Assembly (NCBI GenBank): GCA_031549415.1
Contig: JAVBPU010000036.1
Span: 1-23,220, forward strand
Length of the DNA: 23,220 bases
Source of the DNA: Limiplasma sp031549415
GTDB lineage: Bacteria; Bacillota; Clostridia; Christensenellales; Aristaeellaceae
Direction of reading: 5' to 3'
Shown in pieces: positions 13,173-21,800 of this stretch. The notes below the pieces were generated by a model. It had not been told where the DNA came from, searched no databases, and saw only the letters and a program-made list of their open reading frames with translations. The stretch's first letter is position 1, and every line of letters starts with the position of its first letter. The position numbers and the translations under genes are program-made.

Positions 13173-13850
13173 ATGCACAAAATCATGATCGTAGAGGATG
13201 ACCCCACCATCAGCGGGCTGCTGTGCGACCACCTGCGGCGGTGGGGCTATGACGCCTTTTGTTGCCAAGCCTTTGACGATGTGCTGGGAGATTTTCTGCG
13301 CCGCTCTCCGCACCTGGTGCTGATGGATATTTCCTTGCCTTTTTTCAATGGGTACCACTGGTGCGGCAAGATCCGCCAGGTTTCCACCGTGCCCATCCTT
13401 TTCCTCTCCTCTCATACGGGCAGTGTGGACCAGGTGATGGCCATGAGCATGGGCGGGGACGATTACATCACCAAGCCCTTTGACTTGGATGTGGCGGTGG
13501 CCAAAATCGGCGCGCTTTTGCGCCGGACCTACGCTTTTGCGGGCAGCCAAAACACCCTGGAGCACCGGGGGGCCCTGCTGGACATTGGCCAAAGCGTGCT
13601 CTTTCATGGGGAGGCCCGTTTGGAGCTGACCAAAAACGAAAACCGCATTTTGCAGTCCCTTCTGGAAAGCAAGGGCAACACCGTCACCCGGGACGCCCTC
13701 ATGACCCGCCTGTGGGACAGCGATTGCTTTGTGGATGACAATACCCTCACCGTGAACATCACCCGCCTGCGCAAAAAATTGGAGGACCTGGGCTTGCATG
13801 ATTTCATTCTGACCCAGCGTGGCGAAGGGTACCGGGTGGGGCCCTCATGA
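13173..13850 (+). CDS. BceR-like OmpR-family response regulator
   Basis: 225-residue DNA-binding response regulator. The receiver domain (about 1-115) has the acidic pair D9/D10 (VEDDP), phospho-acceptor Asp52 (LVLMDISLP) and Lys101 (YITKPF). The winged-helix DNA-binding domain (about 130-225) contains LTKNENRILQSLLESKGNTVTRDALMTRLWD and ends TQRGEGYRVG. The start at 13173 follows GGAGG; an in-frame ATG at 13161 lies inside that site. Its stop overlaps the kinase start in ATGA. The next genes, a short intramembrane-type kinase and a BceAB-type transporter, place it in the family that controls resistance to cell-wall-targeting peptides. The probable target is the palindrome at 14865-14880. Confidence 0.9.
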   Translation: MHKIMIVEDDPTISGLLCDHLRRWGYDAFCCQAFDDVLGDFLRRSPHLVLMDISLPFFNGYHWCGKIRQVSTVPILFLSSHTGSVDQVMAMSMGGDDYITKPFDLDVAVAKIGALLRRTYAFAGSQNTLEHRGALLDIGQSVLFHGEARLELTKNENRILQSLLESKGNTVTRDALMTRLWDSDCFVDDNTLTVNITRLRKKLEDLGLHDFILTQRGEGYRVGPS

Positions 13851-14860
13851 AAAAGCTGCGGCTCTTTTTTCGCGTGCTTTGGGCATACCTGCGCAACTCC
13901 TGGCGAAGCATCGGCCTTTGCCTGTTGCTGCCGGGCCTTTTCGTGCTGCTCCACGCTTTGGAGGGAAAGCCGCTGGCGGAAATTTTCTATCCCCTGTTGT
14001 TGACCGCTTCCCTGCTGCTGGTGGCCTTCCTTACCACCTTCTTCCGCTTTGCGGGCCGCCAGCTGTTGCTGTGGCAGGCGCTGGCCCATGTGCCCCCGGA
14101 AACCAAGGACCTGCCCTTGGCGCAAACCCCTCTGGAAGAAGGGTTTCGCGCCCTGGCCGTGGCCTACGCAGAGCAAAGCCGCGCCCAAGGGGAGGCGGTC
14201 CGGCAGGCCCGCCAGGAAAACGAGGATTATTACACCCTGTGGGTGCACCAGATCAAAACCCCCATCTCCGCCCTGCGCCTGATGTCCCAAAGTGAAATGC
14301 CCCTGGACCGGGAGCAGCTGCGGCAGGAGCTTTACAAAATTGAACAATACGTGGAAGCCGCTCTCAGCTACCAGCGCTTGCAAAGCCTGCACCAGGACCT
14401 GGACCTGCGCCCGGTTCCCCTGCATCCCCTCTGCTGCCAGGCAGTGAAGAAGCTGCGGCCTCTGTTTGTGCACCGTAAGATCCGCCTGCAAATGGAGCCT
14501 TTTGCCAGCACCGTCCTATCGGACCCCAAATGGCTGGGCCTGGTGCTGGAACAAATCCTGACCAATGCGCTGAAATACCAGCCGGAAGGCGGCTGCGTCA
14601 CCGTGTCCTTACAGGGGTCCGGCCTGCTGAGCTTTACGGATGAAGGCATCGGCATCCAGGCGGAGGACGTGCCTCGGGTCTTTGAGCGCGGTTTTACAGG
14701 CTTTGTGGGGCGTGGCCACGAAAAAAGCACCGGCATCGGGTTATACTTGTGTAAAAAGGTCTGCGACGCCTTGGGGCACCGCATCTCCCTCACCTCCATC
14801 CAGGGCCAGGGCACCACCGTCACCCTGGACCTGTCCCGGAAGGGCTATGAGGATTTTTGA
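13847..14860 (+). CDS. BceS-like intramembrane-sensing histidine kinase
   Basis: 337-residue sensor kinase with two N-terminal membrane segments (about 20-38 and 45-66) and almost no external loop. This is the hallmark of BceS-type kinases, which read the state of their partner transporter and not the drug directly. The phospho-acceptor is His134 in LWVHQIKTPISALRL; the phosphorylation motif HQIKTP is typical of the family. The ATPase domain has the N box ILTNALKYQPEG, G1 DEGIGI and G2 STGIGLYL. It overlaps the regulator gene by 4 bases, so the two are translationally coupled. The transporter genes follow after a 114-base gap with their own promoter. Confidence 0.9.
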   Translation: MKKLRLFFRVLWAYLRNSWRSIGLCLLLPGLFVLLHALEGKPLAEIFYPLLLTASLLLVAFLTTFFRFAGRQLLLWQALAHVPPETKDLPLAQTPLEEGFRALAVAYAEQSRAQGEAVRQARQENEDYYTLWVHQIKTPISALRLMSQSEMPLDREQLRQELYKIEQYVEAALSYQRLQSLHQDLDLRPVPLHPLCCQAVKKLRPLFVHRKIRLQMEPFASTVLSDPKWLGLVLEQILTNALKYQPEGGCVTVSLQGSGLLSFTDEGIGIQAEDVPRVFERGFTGFVGRGHEKSTGIGLYLCKKVCDALGHRISLTSIQGQGTTVTLDLSRKGYEDF

Positions 14861-14864
14861 TCAT

Positions 14865-14901
14865 CTTACAAAATTGTAAGCCTGGAGGCCCCGTTTGTAA
14901 G
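14865..14901 (+). promoter_or_regulatory. Response-regulator operator before the transporter genes
   Basis: CTTACAA-AA-TTGTAAG (14865-14880) is a perfect inverted repeat and contains TTACA-N4-TGTAA, matching the TnACA-N4-TGTnA pattern described for BceR-type regulators. A further TTGTAAG half-site (14895-14901) lies exactly 21 bases, two helical turns, from the same motif in the palindrome. Both lie upstream of the extended -10 at 14931-14939, a good position for activation. Confidence 0.7.
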
Positions 14902-14930
14902 CCAAAGCCAAGGCGGCCAAAGCGGGCTTT

Positions 14931-14939
14931 TGCTATACT
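14931..14939 (+). promoter_or_regulatory. Extended -10 promoter of the Bce-like transporter
   Basis: TGC-TATACT is an extended -10; the hexamer 17 bases upstream (AGGCGG) is not a -35. A missing -35 with operator sites further upstream is the pattern of an activator-dependent promoter. The predicted start is near 14946, with the palindrome centred about 73 bases upstream. Confidence 0.6.
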
Positions 14940-14974
14940 GGGCCCATCCCCAGAGGATGGAAAGGACGAGAGCC

Positions 14975-15742
14975 ATGGCATTGTTAGAAGTACGGAACCT
15001 AAAAAAAACCTATACCTCCCGGTTTGGAGGGCTCAAGGCCGAAGCCCTGCGGGACGTGAGCTTTACTGTGGAAAGCAGGGAGTTTGTGGCCATCATGGGC
15101 GAAAGTGGCAGCGGAAAAACCACGCTGCTGAACATTTTGGCCGCCCTGGACCAGCCCACCGGCGGCAGCGTATGGCTGGAAGGCAAAAATTTTGCGGACA
15201 TTCCCGAAAGCGCCAAGGCCGCCTTCCGGCGGGATCACCTAGGCTTTGTCTTTCAAGACTTTAACCTGTTGGACACTTTTTCCGTCCGGGATAACATTCT
15301 GCTGCCTCTGGTGCTGCAAAACCGGCCGGTGCCCGAGATGGAGCAACGGCTGGCCCCGCTGGCGCAAAAGCTTTCCCTGGCCAATCTGCTGGCCAAGTAC
15401 CCCTATGAAATCTCCGGCGGCCAAAAGCAGCGCACGGCTGTGGCCCGGGCGCTGATCACCGCGCCCCAGATCCTGCTGGCGGACGAGCCTACCGGCGCGC
15501 TGGACAGCAAGGCCGCGGGCAATCTCATGCGCATGTTTGAGGGCATCCACGCGGAGGGGCAGACCGTCTTTATGGTCACCCACAGCGCCCAGGCCGCCAG
15601 CTATGCCTCCCGGGTGCTGTTCATCAAGGACGGCCAGCTGTTTCACCAAATGTACCGGGGGGACCAAAGCCGGGAGGCATTTTTCCAAAAAATCGTCCAT
15701 GCCCTCACCGCGCTGACCGACGGAGGTGAGGCGGGTGACTAA
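14975..15742 (+). CDS. BceA-like ABC transporter ATPase
   Basis: 255-residue nucleotide-binding subunit of a MacB/BceA-type transporter that protects against antimicrobial peptides at the cell envelope. Walker A is GESGSGKTT (42-50), the Q-loop is in FVFQDFNLLD (about 91-100), the signature is ISGGQKQR (146-153) and Walker B is ILLADEPTGALDSKA (166-180). The start follows AGGA with 8 bases spacing; another in-frame ATG at 14957 is less well placed. The stop overlaps the permease start by 8 bases. It is followed by its permease and preceded by the two-component pair, the standard order for this module. Confidence 0.93.
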   Translation: MALLEVRNLKKTYTSRFGGLKAEALRDVSFTVESREFVAIMGESGSGKTTLLNILAALDQPTGGSVWLEGKNFADIPESAKAAFRRDHLGFVFQDFNLLDTFSVRDNILLPLVLQNRPVPEMEQRLAPLAQKLSLANLLAKYPYEISGGQKQRTAVARALITAPQILLADEPTGALDSKAAGNLMRMFEGIHAEGQTVFMVTHSAQAASYASRVLFIKDGQLFHQMYRGDQSREAFFQKIVHALTALTDGGEAGD

Positions 15743-17711
15743 GTTCCTTTCCCTGCGGCTGGCCTGCTCCAACCTGCTCAAAAACCGCAGCAGCTACTTT
15801 CCCTTCCTCTTTGCCTCGGCCATGCTGGTGTTCACGGTCTATACCTTTGCCTCCATGGCGCTGAACCGAGGGCTGGCGCAGTTTGCCGGCACCATCTTTT
15901 CCTTCATGCTGATTCTGGGCCTGGTCATCGTCTGCTTCTTTGCCGCCATTTTTCTGTTTTACGCCAACAGTTTTTTGATCAAGCGGCGCAAAAAGGAGCT
16001 GGGCTTGTACAGCATTTTGGGCATGGAAAAGCGGCACATCGCCAAGGTGCTGCGCTGGGAGCTAACTATCAGCTGGTTCTTGTCCACAATCATTGGCCTG
16101 CTTCTTGGCCTGCTGCTGAGCCGGTTGTTATTCCTGCTGGTTCAATGGCTTTTGCAAACGCCGACCCCGTTATCCAGCCAGTGGAACCCCTACGCCTTGC
16201 TGGGCACGGCTCTTCTCTTCGCCGCGCTGTTCTTTTTGTTGAAGCTATACAACACCTGGCAGGTGCGCTCCGTCAGCCCGCTGGCTCTGCTGCAAGGCTC
16301 CCAGGTGGGCGAAAAGGAGCCCAAATCCCGTTGGCCCTTGGCCATCCTGGGCTTTGTCTGCCTGCTGGCCGGCTATGTGCTGGCCCAATGGGTGAAGAAC
16401 CCCATCACCGCCATGGTGATTTTTTTCGCCGCCGTCCTGCTGGTGATCATCGGGACCTATTGCCTCTTCATGGCGGGCAGCCTGACCGTGCTGAAGCTGC
16501 TGAAAAACAACAAAAAATTCTACTACCAGTCCCGCCACTTCATTACCGTATCCGGCATGCTGTACCGCATGAAACAAAACGCCGCGGGGCTGGCCAGCAT
16601 CGCCATCCTATGCACCATGGCCATGGTGACGGTGGGCACCACGGTGGCCCTTTATAGCGGCTCCGAAAAAATGCTGAGCGAAATGTACCCTCACGATCTG
16701 CTCATCACCTGCCCTTCTGCGGAGGCCATGGAAAGGACCCGCACCGCCGTCCAGGACTGCGCCGTGGAGACCGGGATGGCCCTTTCGGATTTGAAGGCTT
16801 TTGAAAGCTACCAGGTGGCCCTGGGCCTCAAGAACGGCCGCCTCTGGACCAACGATAACCTGCGGCAGATGGGCCTGGACGAAGCCAATACCCTGCTGGA
16901 CGCGTTTCTTTTGACCGAGGCCAGCTACGCGCAGTTGCAAGGGGAGCCTCTGGGCCTCCCGGAAAATACCATCGGCTGGGATACCTCCAGCTTTCCCCTG
17001 CCCCAGCCCATCTCCATCCAGGGCGTTGCCTATTCCTTCCAACCGCTGCCCCCCAGCCATTTCCGCCTCTCCATGACCGTCCTTTCCGCCGCCCGCGCCG
17101 CCTGCCTCGTGGTGAGGGACGAAGCCGCCGCCACCCAGTTATTACAGGCCCTGGGCGCCACACCGGAGGATTTCTCCCATCCGGTGTATACCGTGCAGAC
17201 CAATGTGGCCGGTGGCGAAGAGGCCCAAGACGCTTATGTGGCGGCTCTGAAAAACCGTTTGCCCGCCGAAGATACGCGCCACCTCATCCAAAAAAGCACC
17301 CAGCGGGCCGGACTTCTCAGCCTCTATGGCGGGTTCCTGTTTGTGGGCCTCTTCCTGGGCCTGCTGTTTATGATGGCCACAGGCCTCATCATCTATTTTA
17401 AGCAGATCAGCGAAGGGTACCAGGACCATGACCGCTTCATCATCCTTCAGCAGGTGGGCATGAGCCAAAAGGAGGTGCGGGGCACGGTGCGTTCCCAAAT
17501 CCTCCTCGTATTCTTCCTGCCCCTGGCGGTGGCCGTTTGCCATGTGGCAGGCTCTTTGCATATGATGATTTTGATGCTGCAGGCCTTTAGCCTGGTGGAT
17601 GCGGCCTTTGTGACCCTCAACGCATTTTTGGCCGCTGCGGGCATCGGGGCGTTGTATGCTTTCTTTTACCTGCGCACCGCCAAGACCTATTACCGAATGG
17701 TGCGGTTTTAG
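15735..17711 (+). CDS. BceB-like ABC transporter permease
   Basis: 658-residue FtsX-type permease. It begins with one membrane segment after SLRLACSNLLKNRSSYFP, a typical BceB N-terminus. It has about ten segments in all and one large extracellular domain between about residues 310 and 530, which in this family contacts the peptide or lipid target. The GTG at 15735 is chosen because GGAGG at 15722-15726 is 8 bases upstream; an in-frame GTG at 15726 overlaps that site. The last codon is Phe and the stop is TAG. The T and A belong to the gene, while the G is the first base of the inserted hairpin element; the empty site would read TAA. With the ATPase it should act as both exporter and sensor for the kinase. 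Confidence 0.92.
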   Translation: MTKFLSLRLACSNLLKNRSSYFPFLFASAMLVFTVYTFASMALNRGLAQFAGTIFSFMLILGLVIVCFFAAIFLFYANSFLIKRRKKELGLYSILGMEKRHIAKVLRWELTISWFLSTIIGLLLGLLLSRLLFLLVQWLLQTPTPLSSQWNPYALLGTALLFAALFFLLKLYNTWQVRSVSPLALLQGSQVGEKEPKSRWPLAILGFVCLLAGYVLAQWVKNPITAMVIFFAAVLLVIIGTYCLFMAGSLTVLKLLKNNKKFYYQSRHFITVSGMLYRMKQNAAGLASIAILCTMAMVTVGTTVALYSGSEKMLSEMYPHDLLITCPSAEAMERTRTAVQDCAVETGMALSDLKAFESYQVALGLKNGRLWTNDNLRQMGLDEANTLLDAFLLTEASYAQLQGEPLGLPENTIGWDTSSFPLPQPISIQGVAYSFQPLPPSHFRLSMTVLSAARAACLVVRDEAAATQLLQALGATPEDFSHPVYTVQTNVAGGEEAQDAYVAALKNRLPAEDTRHLIQKSTQRAGLLSLYGGFLFVGLFLGLLFMMATGLIIYFKQISEGYQDHDRFIILQQVGMSQKEVRGTVRSQILLVFFLPLAVAVCHVAGSLHMMILMLQAFSLVDAAFVTLNAFLAAAGIGALYAFFYLRTAKTYYRMVRF

Positions 17712-17867
17712 AGCAAATTCCGAAAACGTAGCCACAGGATATGCGAGAGATTTTTCCCTGGCGCTCAGCCGAGGAAGGGAGGCATAGTGGTGCTATGCTG
17801 ACCGGACGAGGCAACGCGCCGGGGGAAAAGATCCGAAAAGACTGTGCTATGTTTTTGGAATTTGCTC
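17711..17867. mobile_element. 157-bp hairpin element, MITE-like
   Basis: The ends are 17-bp inverted repeats, GAGCAAATTCCGAAAAC (17711-17727) and GTTTTTGGAATTTGCTC (17851-17867). Pairing continues inward through TAGCCACAG/CTGTGCTA and GATTTTTCCC-GGCGC/GCGCC-GGGGGAAAAGATC to an apical GCATAG-TGGTG-CTATGC. Several differences between the arms are G-U wobbles when read as RNA. TA flanks both ends (17709-17710 and 17868-17869), as in mariner/IS630-type target duplications. There is no open reading frame of note. It separates the permease stop from its terminator. A degenerate copy of one end lies at 18411-18427. Confidence 0.65.
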
Positions 17868-17869
17868 TA

Positions 17870-17904
17870 AAAAAGGGGCCAGGATTTCCCTGCGGCCCCT
17901 TTTT
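17870..17904. terminator. Bidirectional terminator between convergent genes
   Basis: AAAAAGGGGCC (17870-17880) pairs with GGCCCCTTTTT (17894-17904) around a 13-base loop. T-runs follow on both strands. It serves the transporter genes on the forward strand and the small membrane protein on the reverse strand. Without the inserted element it would directly follow the permease stop codon. Confidence 0.85.
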
Positions 17905-17920
17905 CTTTTGTAGGAATGCT

Positions 17921-18352
17921 TTACGCAGCGCCTTCCGCGTTGGCGTCCAAATGCGCCAGGATCAGCAGCAAATTGCCTCCCAAGAGCAGCGTCAGGAAGA
18001 AGAAGTTCACCGCAACAGCCACCATCAACGTGATCGGCAGGGCTATGACGAGGAACATCAAAAAGGAAGTCACAAGCATTCCCACTGCGCCCACCAGAAT
18101 CATGGTGCCAAAGTACCGCCGGGCCAAAGCCATGCAGCGGTCACGCCGGAAAATGAGGGCCAAGGGCAGTAGCAGCAGCAGCGACAGCGCAGCCAGGACC
18201 AGGCTGGCCGTCTGGACGCCTTCCGCCAGCTCCAAGGTCAGCACTCCGGCAAATAGCAGCACAAAGATGAGGGCCGCCAGCAGAATCCCTATGATGAGTA
18301 CGCACAGGGCCTGCTTCGCGTAGCGATACATGATATCATCACTCTTTTCCAT
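17921..18352 (-). CDS. Small integral membrane protein, function unknown
   Basis: 143 residues with four hydrophobic stretches: about 17-42 (LCVLIIGILLAALIFVLLFAG), 47-67, 81-100 and 105-135. A basic turn, FRRDRCMALARRYF, lies in the middle. It begins MEKSDDIMYRYAKQ; an in-frame Met at residue 8 is an alternative start and neither has a strong ribosome-binding site. The frame remains open to 18580, but that extension is encoded by the repeat cluster and contains a duplicated peptide, so it is rejected. I do not recognise the family. The gene is convergent with the Bce-like permease and shares its terminator. Alanine- and leucine-rich composition limits any further inference. Confidence 0.6.
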   Translation of the reverse strand: MEKSDDIMYRYAKQALCVLIIGILLAALIFVLLFAGVLTLELAEGVQTASLVLAALSLLLLLPLALIFRRDRCMALARRYFGTMILVGAVGMLVTSFLMFLVIALPITLMVAVAVNFFFLTLLLGGNLLLILAHLDANAEGAA

Positions 18353-18410
18353 GGAATTTGGGAGATCTCCCCCAAGGCCATGGTATGCGGCGGCCTGTTT
18401 TCTGCGCCTG

Positions 18411-18427
18411 GTTTTTAGAATTTGCTC
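18411..18427. repeat. Degenerate end copy of the 157-bp element
   Basis: GTTTTTAGAATTTGCTC differs at one position from the right end of the element at 17851-17867. Beyond it, similarity to the element interior fades within about ten bases, and no matching left end was found nearby. It directly adjoins the 18431 hairpin repeat. Confidence 0.5.
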
Positions 18428-18430
18428 GAT

Positions 18431-18469
18431 CAGGAACAGCCTGAGGCAAAATGCCACAGGCTGTTCCTG
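18431..18469. repeat. Palindromic repeat, copy 1
   Basis: CAGGAACAGCCTG (18431-18443) pairs with CAGGCTGTTCCTG (18457-18469), and GGC-AAAAT-GCC lies inside. The 32 bases 18434-18465 recur exactly at 18557-18588. It resembles a dispersed REP-like intergenic element. Confidence 0.65.
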
Positions 18470-18556
18470 ACTGCCAAAAAACCGATTTCTCGGGAGGTTT
18501 GGAGGGGCCGCAGCCTCAAACTCGCCCAAGTGGGCACCCTTACTTTGGCGATAGCA

Positions 18557-18588
18557 GAACAGCCTGAGGCAAAATGCCACAGGCTGTT
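18557..18588. repeat. Palindromic repeat, copy 2
   Basis: Exact direct copy of 18434-18465 after 91 intervening bases. The core stem AACAGCCTG/CAGGCTGTT is kept, but the outermost pairs of copy 1 are missing because the flanks differ. The region between the copies carries no gene. Confidence 0.65.
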
Positions 18589-18899
18589 TGAAACGTCAAC
18601 CATCGAAAGGACTCGCCTTCACAGTAGCGTCTACGCTTTAGGAACCTCACGCAAAGATCAACATCTTACACATCTGAACATCTTCATACTGTTCTGCTAA
18701 AAAGCAGACAGGTTGGCGCTTTTAAAGAAAAGCCCCGGGCGTGGGTCCGGCCGTTTGCTTGGCTGCCGTTTCACTCCTATCATGCCCATAGCGCCGCCCA
18801 TTATGCAGCCTTTTTTTCTTGGCAAAACTTTCTTTTTGGCAGGAGTCCCCCTTCTCTGGGGAGAAATGAAACAAACTATGGTTTTTTAAGGAGGCGCTC
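18589..18899. other. 311-bp region upstream of the helicase gene
   Basis: No gene is seen. It holds a hairpin CTGT(T)CTGCT-AAAA-AGCAGACAG near 18690-18711 without a convincing T-tract, and a weak reverse-strand frame that continues as a shadow inside the helicase. A possible -10 (TATCAT, near 18779) has only a poor -35. The helicase ribosome-binding site AAGGAGG is at 18888-18894. Confidence 0.5.
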
Positions 18900-21800
18900 A
18901 TGACCCATCCTCTGGACCGGTTGGATCCTGCCTCGGCCTCCTTTGCGGAAGGCGAGGCGATTTTTCGGCGCGGCAATGTCACGCTGGTGGCCCGGGAGGC
19001 GGACGCCCTGTCGCTTTGGGTGGGCGCCTCTCCCCCCCATGAAGTGTCCCTCCCCGCCAATGGCTCACCCCTTTGCAGCTGCGGCCAGGGAAACCTGCCG
19101 TGCCCCCATGTGGTGGCGGCCCTTTTTGCCGCCCAGGAGGATGGGGCCCTCTCCCAACTAGCCCAGGCCCACGCCCTTTCCACCGGACAAAAAATGCTGG
19201 CCGCCCTGGGCCGGGTGATGCCCGGCAGCGAAAGCGTCCGCATCACCCCTGCCCTGCGGCTGTTTCCGGACGGCCGGGTGGGCCTGGGGCTTTCCATCGG
19301 CCAGGAGCGCATGTACGCGGTAAAAAGCATCGCGGAACTGCTGGGAAGCTATACCCAGGGGGTGCCGCTGCCCCTGGCCGCCAAGTTCCTGTACCAGCCC
19401 ACCCAAATGCGCTTTTCCAAAGAGGACGAGCGCTTGCTTTCCATTCTGCTCAGCCATATCCGCCCCAAATCTCCCTCCGGCGAAGAAGCGTTTTCCCTGG
19501 AAGGGGAGGAGGACCCGGTCCCCGGCCCCCCGGTGGAAGGGCGTTACGCTTTGCTTTCCGGCGCATTTTTACAAAGCGTGCTCCGCTATTTTGAAACCCA
19601 CTCCTTTCTGTTGCTGGACGGCGTGGACAAGCAATCCCAGTCCGGCATCCGAACGGTGGAGGTGCCCCTCTGCTTTACCGTATCCCTGCTGCCCGGCGAG
19701 CTCAGCGTGTCCGCCACGGGCACGGAAGGCTTGCGCCTCATCACCGCCGACGCCCGCTATGTGCTGCACGAGGGCAAGGTGGTTCATTTGCACAGCGCCC
19801 AGGCCCGGGTCTGCCAGCTCTTGCTGCTGGAGGGCCACCATTTCAGCTATGACGCCAAGGACGCCGAGGATACCCTGGCCACCCTGCTGCCGGCGCTGTC
19901 CACGGTGGGCACGGTGCTTCCCTCCCCGGAGCTGGAGGCCCGGCTCATCACAGCGCCTTTTCGGCCCAAGGTGTACCTGGATTTGGTGGACGGCAATGTG
20001 GAGGCCCGGCCGGAGTTTGCCTACGGCGATGTGGTGCTGTATCCCTTCGCGGGGAGGCAGGAGGGGGCGGAAGAAGCCCTCGGCGAAACCGCCACGCCCT
20101 TGGAAACCGCTGTCCAGCCTTCCCTGCTTCCAAAAACCAGCCTGCCCCCGGGCCGCTTGTTGCTGCGGGACGGCCGGGCGGAAAGCGCCCTGCTGGACTT
20201 TTTTTCCGACGCGGGGTTCGTGGTGCGGGGCCAGCGCATCCTTCTGCGGCGGGCCAAGGATATTTTGGCCTTCTGCACCCAGGGGGTTCAGGAACTGGGC
20301 AAGCGCTGCGAGGTCTATGCCTCCACCGCCTTTGAAAAAATCAAACCCCGCCGGTTTGCGGGCCGGGCCGCTTTCCGCATGCGGGGCGGCAAGCTGGTCT
20401 TTACCCTGCTGGAAGAAAGCGGCCAGGCCCCGGAGCTGCTCCCCTTGCTCACCGCCATCCGGGACCGGCAGCATTACGTGCGGCTGAAAACCGGGGAGTT
20501 TTTGGACATCCGGGACATGGCGGCCTTTTCGCCCATCGCCCAAGAGCTGCTGGACGCCGCCGCCCTGGACGACCCCACGGCGGGGGCCGAAGCCCAGGAG
20601 CTGCATTTTACGGCCTACCGCTCCGCCTACATGGTCAGCATGCTGCGCATGGCGGGCATCCAGGCCCAGGCGGACCAGCAGGTGGAGCAAGCCATGGAGG
20701 CCCTTACCGACGCTTCCGCCCAGGCGGAGGAGTATGTGCCCCCGCGTCTGCTGAAAAAACTGGTGCCTTACCAGCGCCGGGGCGCGGGCTGGCTCCTGTC
20801 CCTGTTTGACGCGCGCATGGGCGGAATCTTGGCGGACGAGATGGGCCTGGGCAAAACCGTGCAGGTGATTGCCGCCCTCTCCGCGGCCAAGCGGAAAAAC
20901 GGACGGCAGCGAAGCCTCATCGTCACGCCCACCTCGCTCATTTACCACTGGCTGGCGGAGTTCAAGCGCTTTGACGAAAGCCTCGCCGTGCGGGTGGTCA
21001 GCGGCCACCGGGAGGAGCGCCGCCAAACCATCGAAGCCATTCAGGCTGACGAAGAAGTGGATGTGATCCTCACCAGCTATCCCCTTTTGCGGCGGGATAT
21101 CGACCTGCTGCGGGACATCCCCCTGCGCTTTGCCATTTTGGACGAGGCCCAGTTCGTAAAGAACGCGCAAAGCCGGGGGGCCGCCGCTGCCAAGGAGCTA
21201 AACGCCCTGGTCCATATTGCCCTGACCGGCACCCCCATGGAGAACCACACCGGCGAGCTTTGGAGCATCTTTGATTTTGTGCTGCCGGGCTATTTGGGCA
21301 CCCAGGCCACCTTCCTGCGGCGGTACGGCGGCGGGGAGCGGGCCGAGGAGCTGCAGGAGCGCATCCGGCCCTTCCTCATGCGCCGCCTGAAAAAGGAAGT
21401 GCTGGCGGACCTGCCCGTGAAGCATGAGCAAAGCCTGTACGCGGCCATGACCCCAGAGCAGGCCCAGGTGTACTACCAGCTGCTGGGCACCCTGCGGACC
21501 CATGTGGGAGAGGCTTTGCAGCAAGGCTCTTTGCCCCGGGCCCGGATGCAGGTGCTAAGCATCCTGTTAAAGCTCCGCCAGGTCTGTTGCCATCCCAAGC
21601 TGTTTTTGCCCGATTATGAGGGCACCAGCGGCAAGCTGGAACTGCTGATCCAAACCGTCCATTCCGCCATCGGGGACAAGCGGCGCATGCTGGTTTTTTC
21701 CCAATTCGTGGGCATGCTGCAGATCATTCGCAAGCGTCTGGCCCGGGAAGGGGTTAAAACCCTATACCTGGACGGGGAAACCAAGCCCGAGCTGCGTCAG

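Noticed and set aside
18353..18580. N-terminal extension of the small membrane protein
   Set aside because: The extension is translated from the repeat cluster and contains the same short peptide (AFCLRLF) twice because the 32-bp repeat is read twice; it would place a polar tail before a membrane protein without a better start signal.
18434..18588. Two exact 32-bp direct repeats suggesting a CRISPR array
   Set aside because: Only two copies, a 91-base interval, strong internal palindrome and no cas genes; a dispersed palindromic element is more likely.
19569..21170. Long reverse-strand open frame of about 533 codons inside the SNF2 gene
   Set aside because: It is antisense to a helicase with all motifs intact, is rich in His, Gln and Gly as expected of GC-biased shadow frames, and has no ribosome-binding site or family motif.
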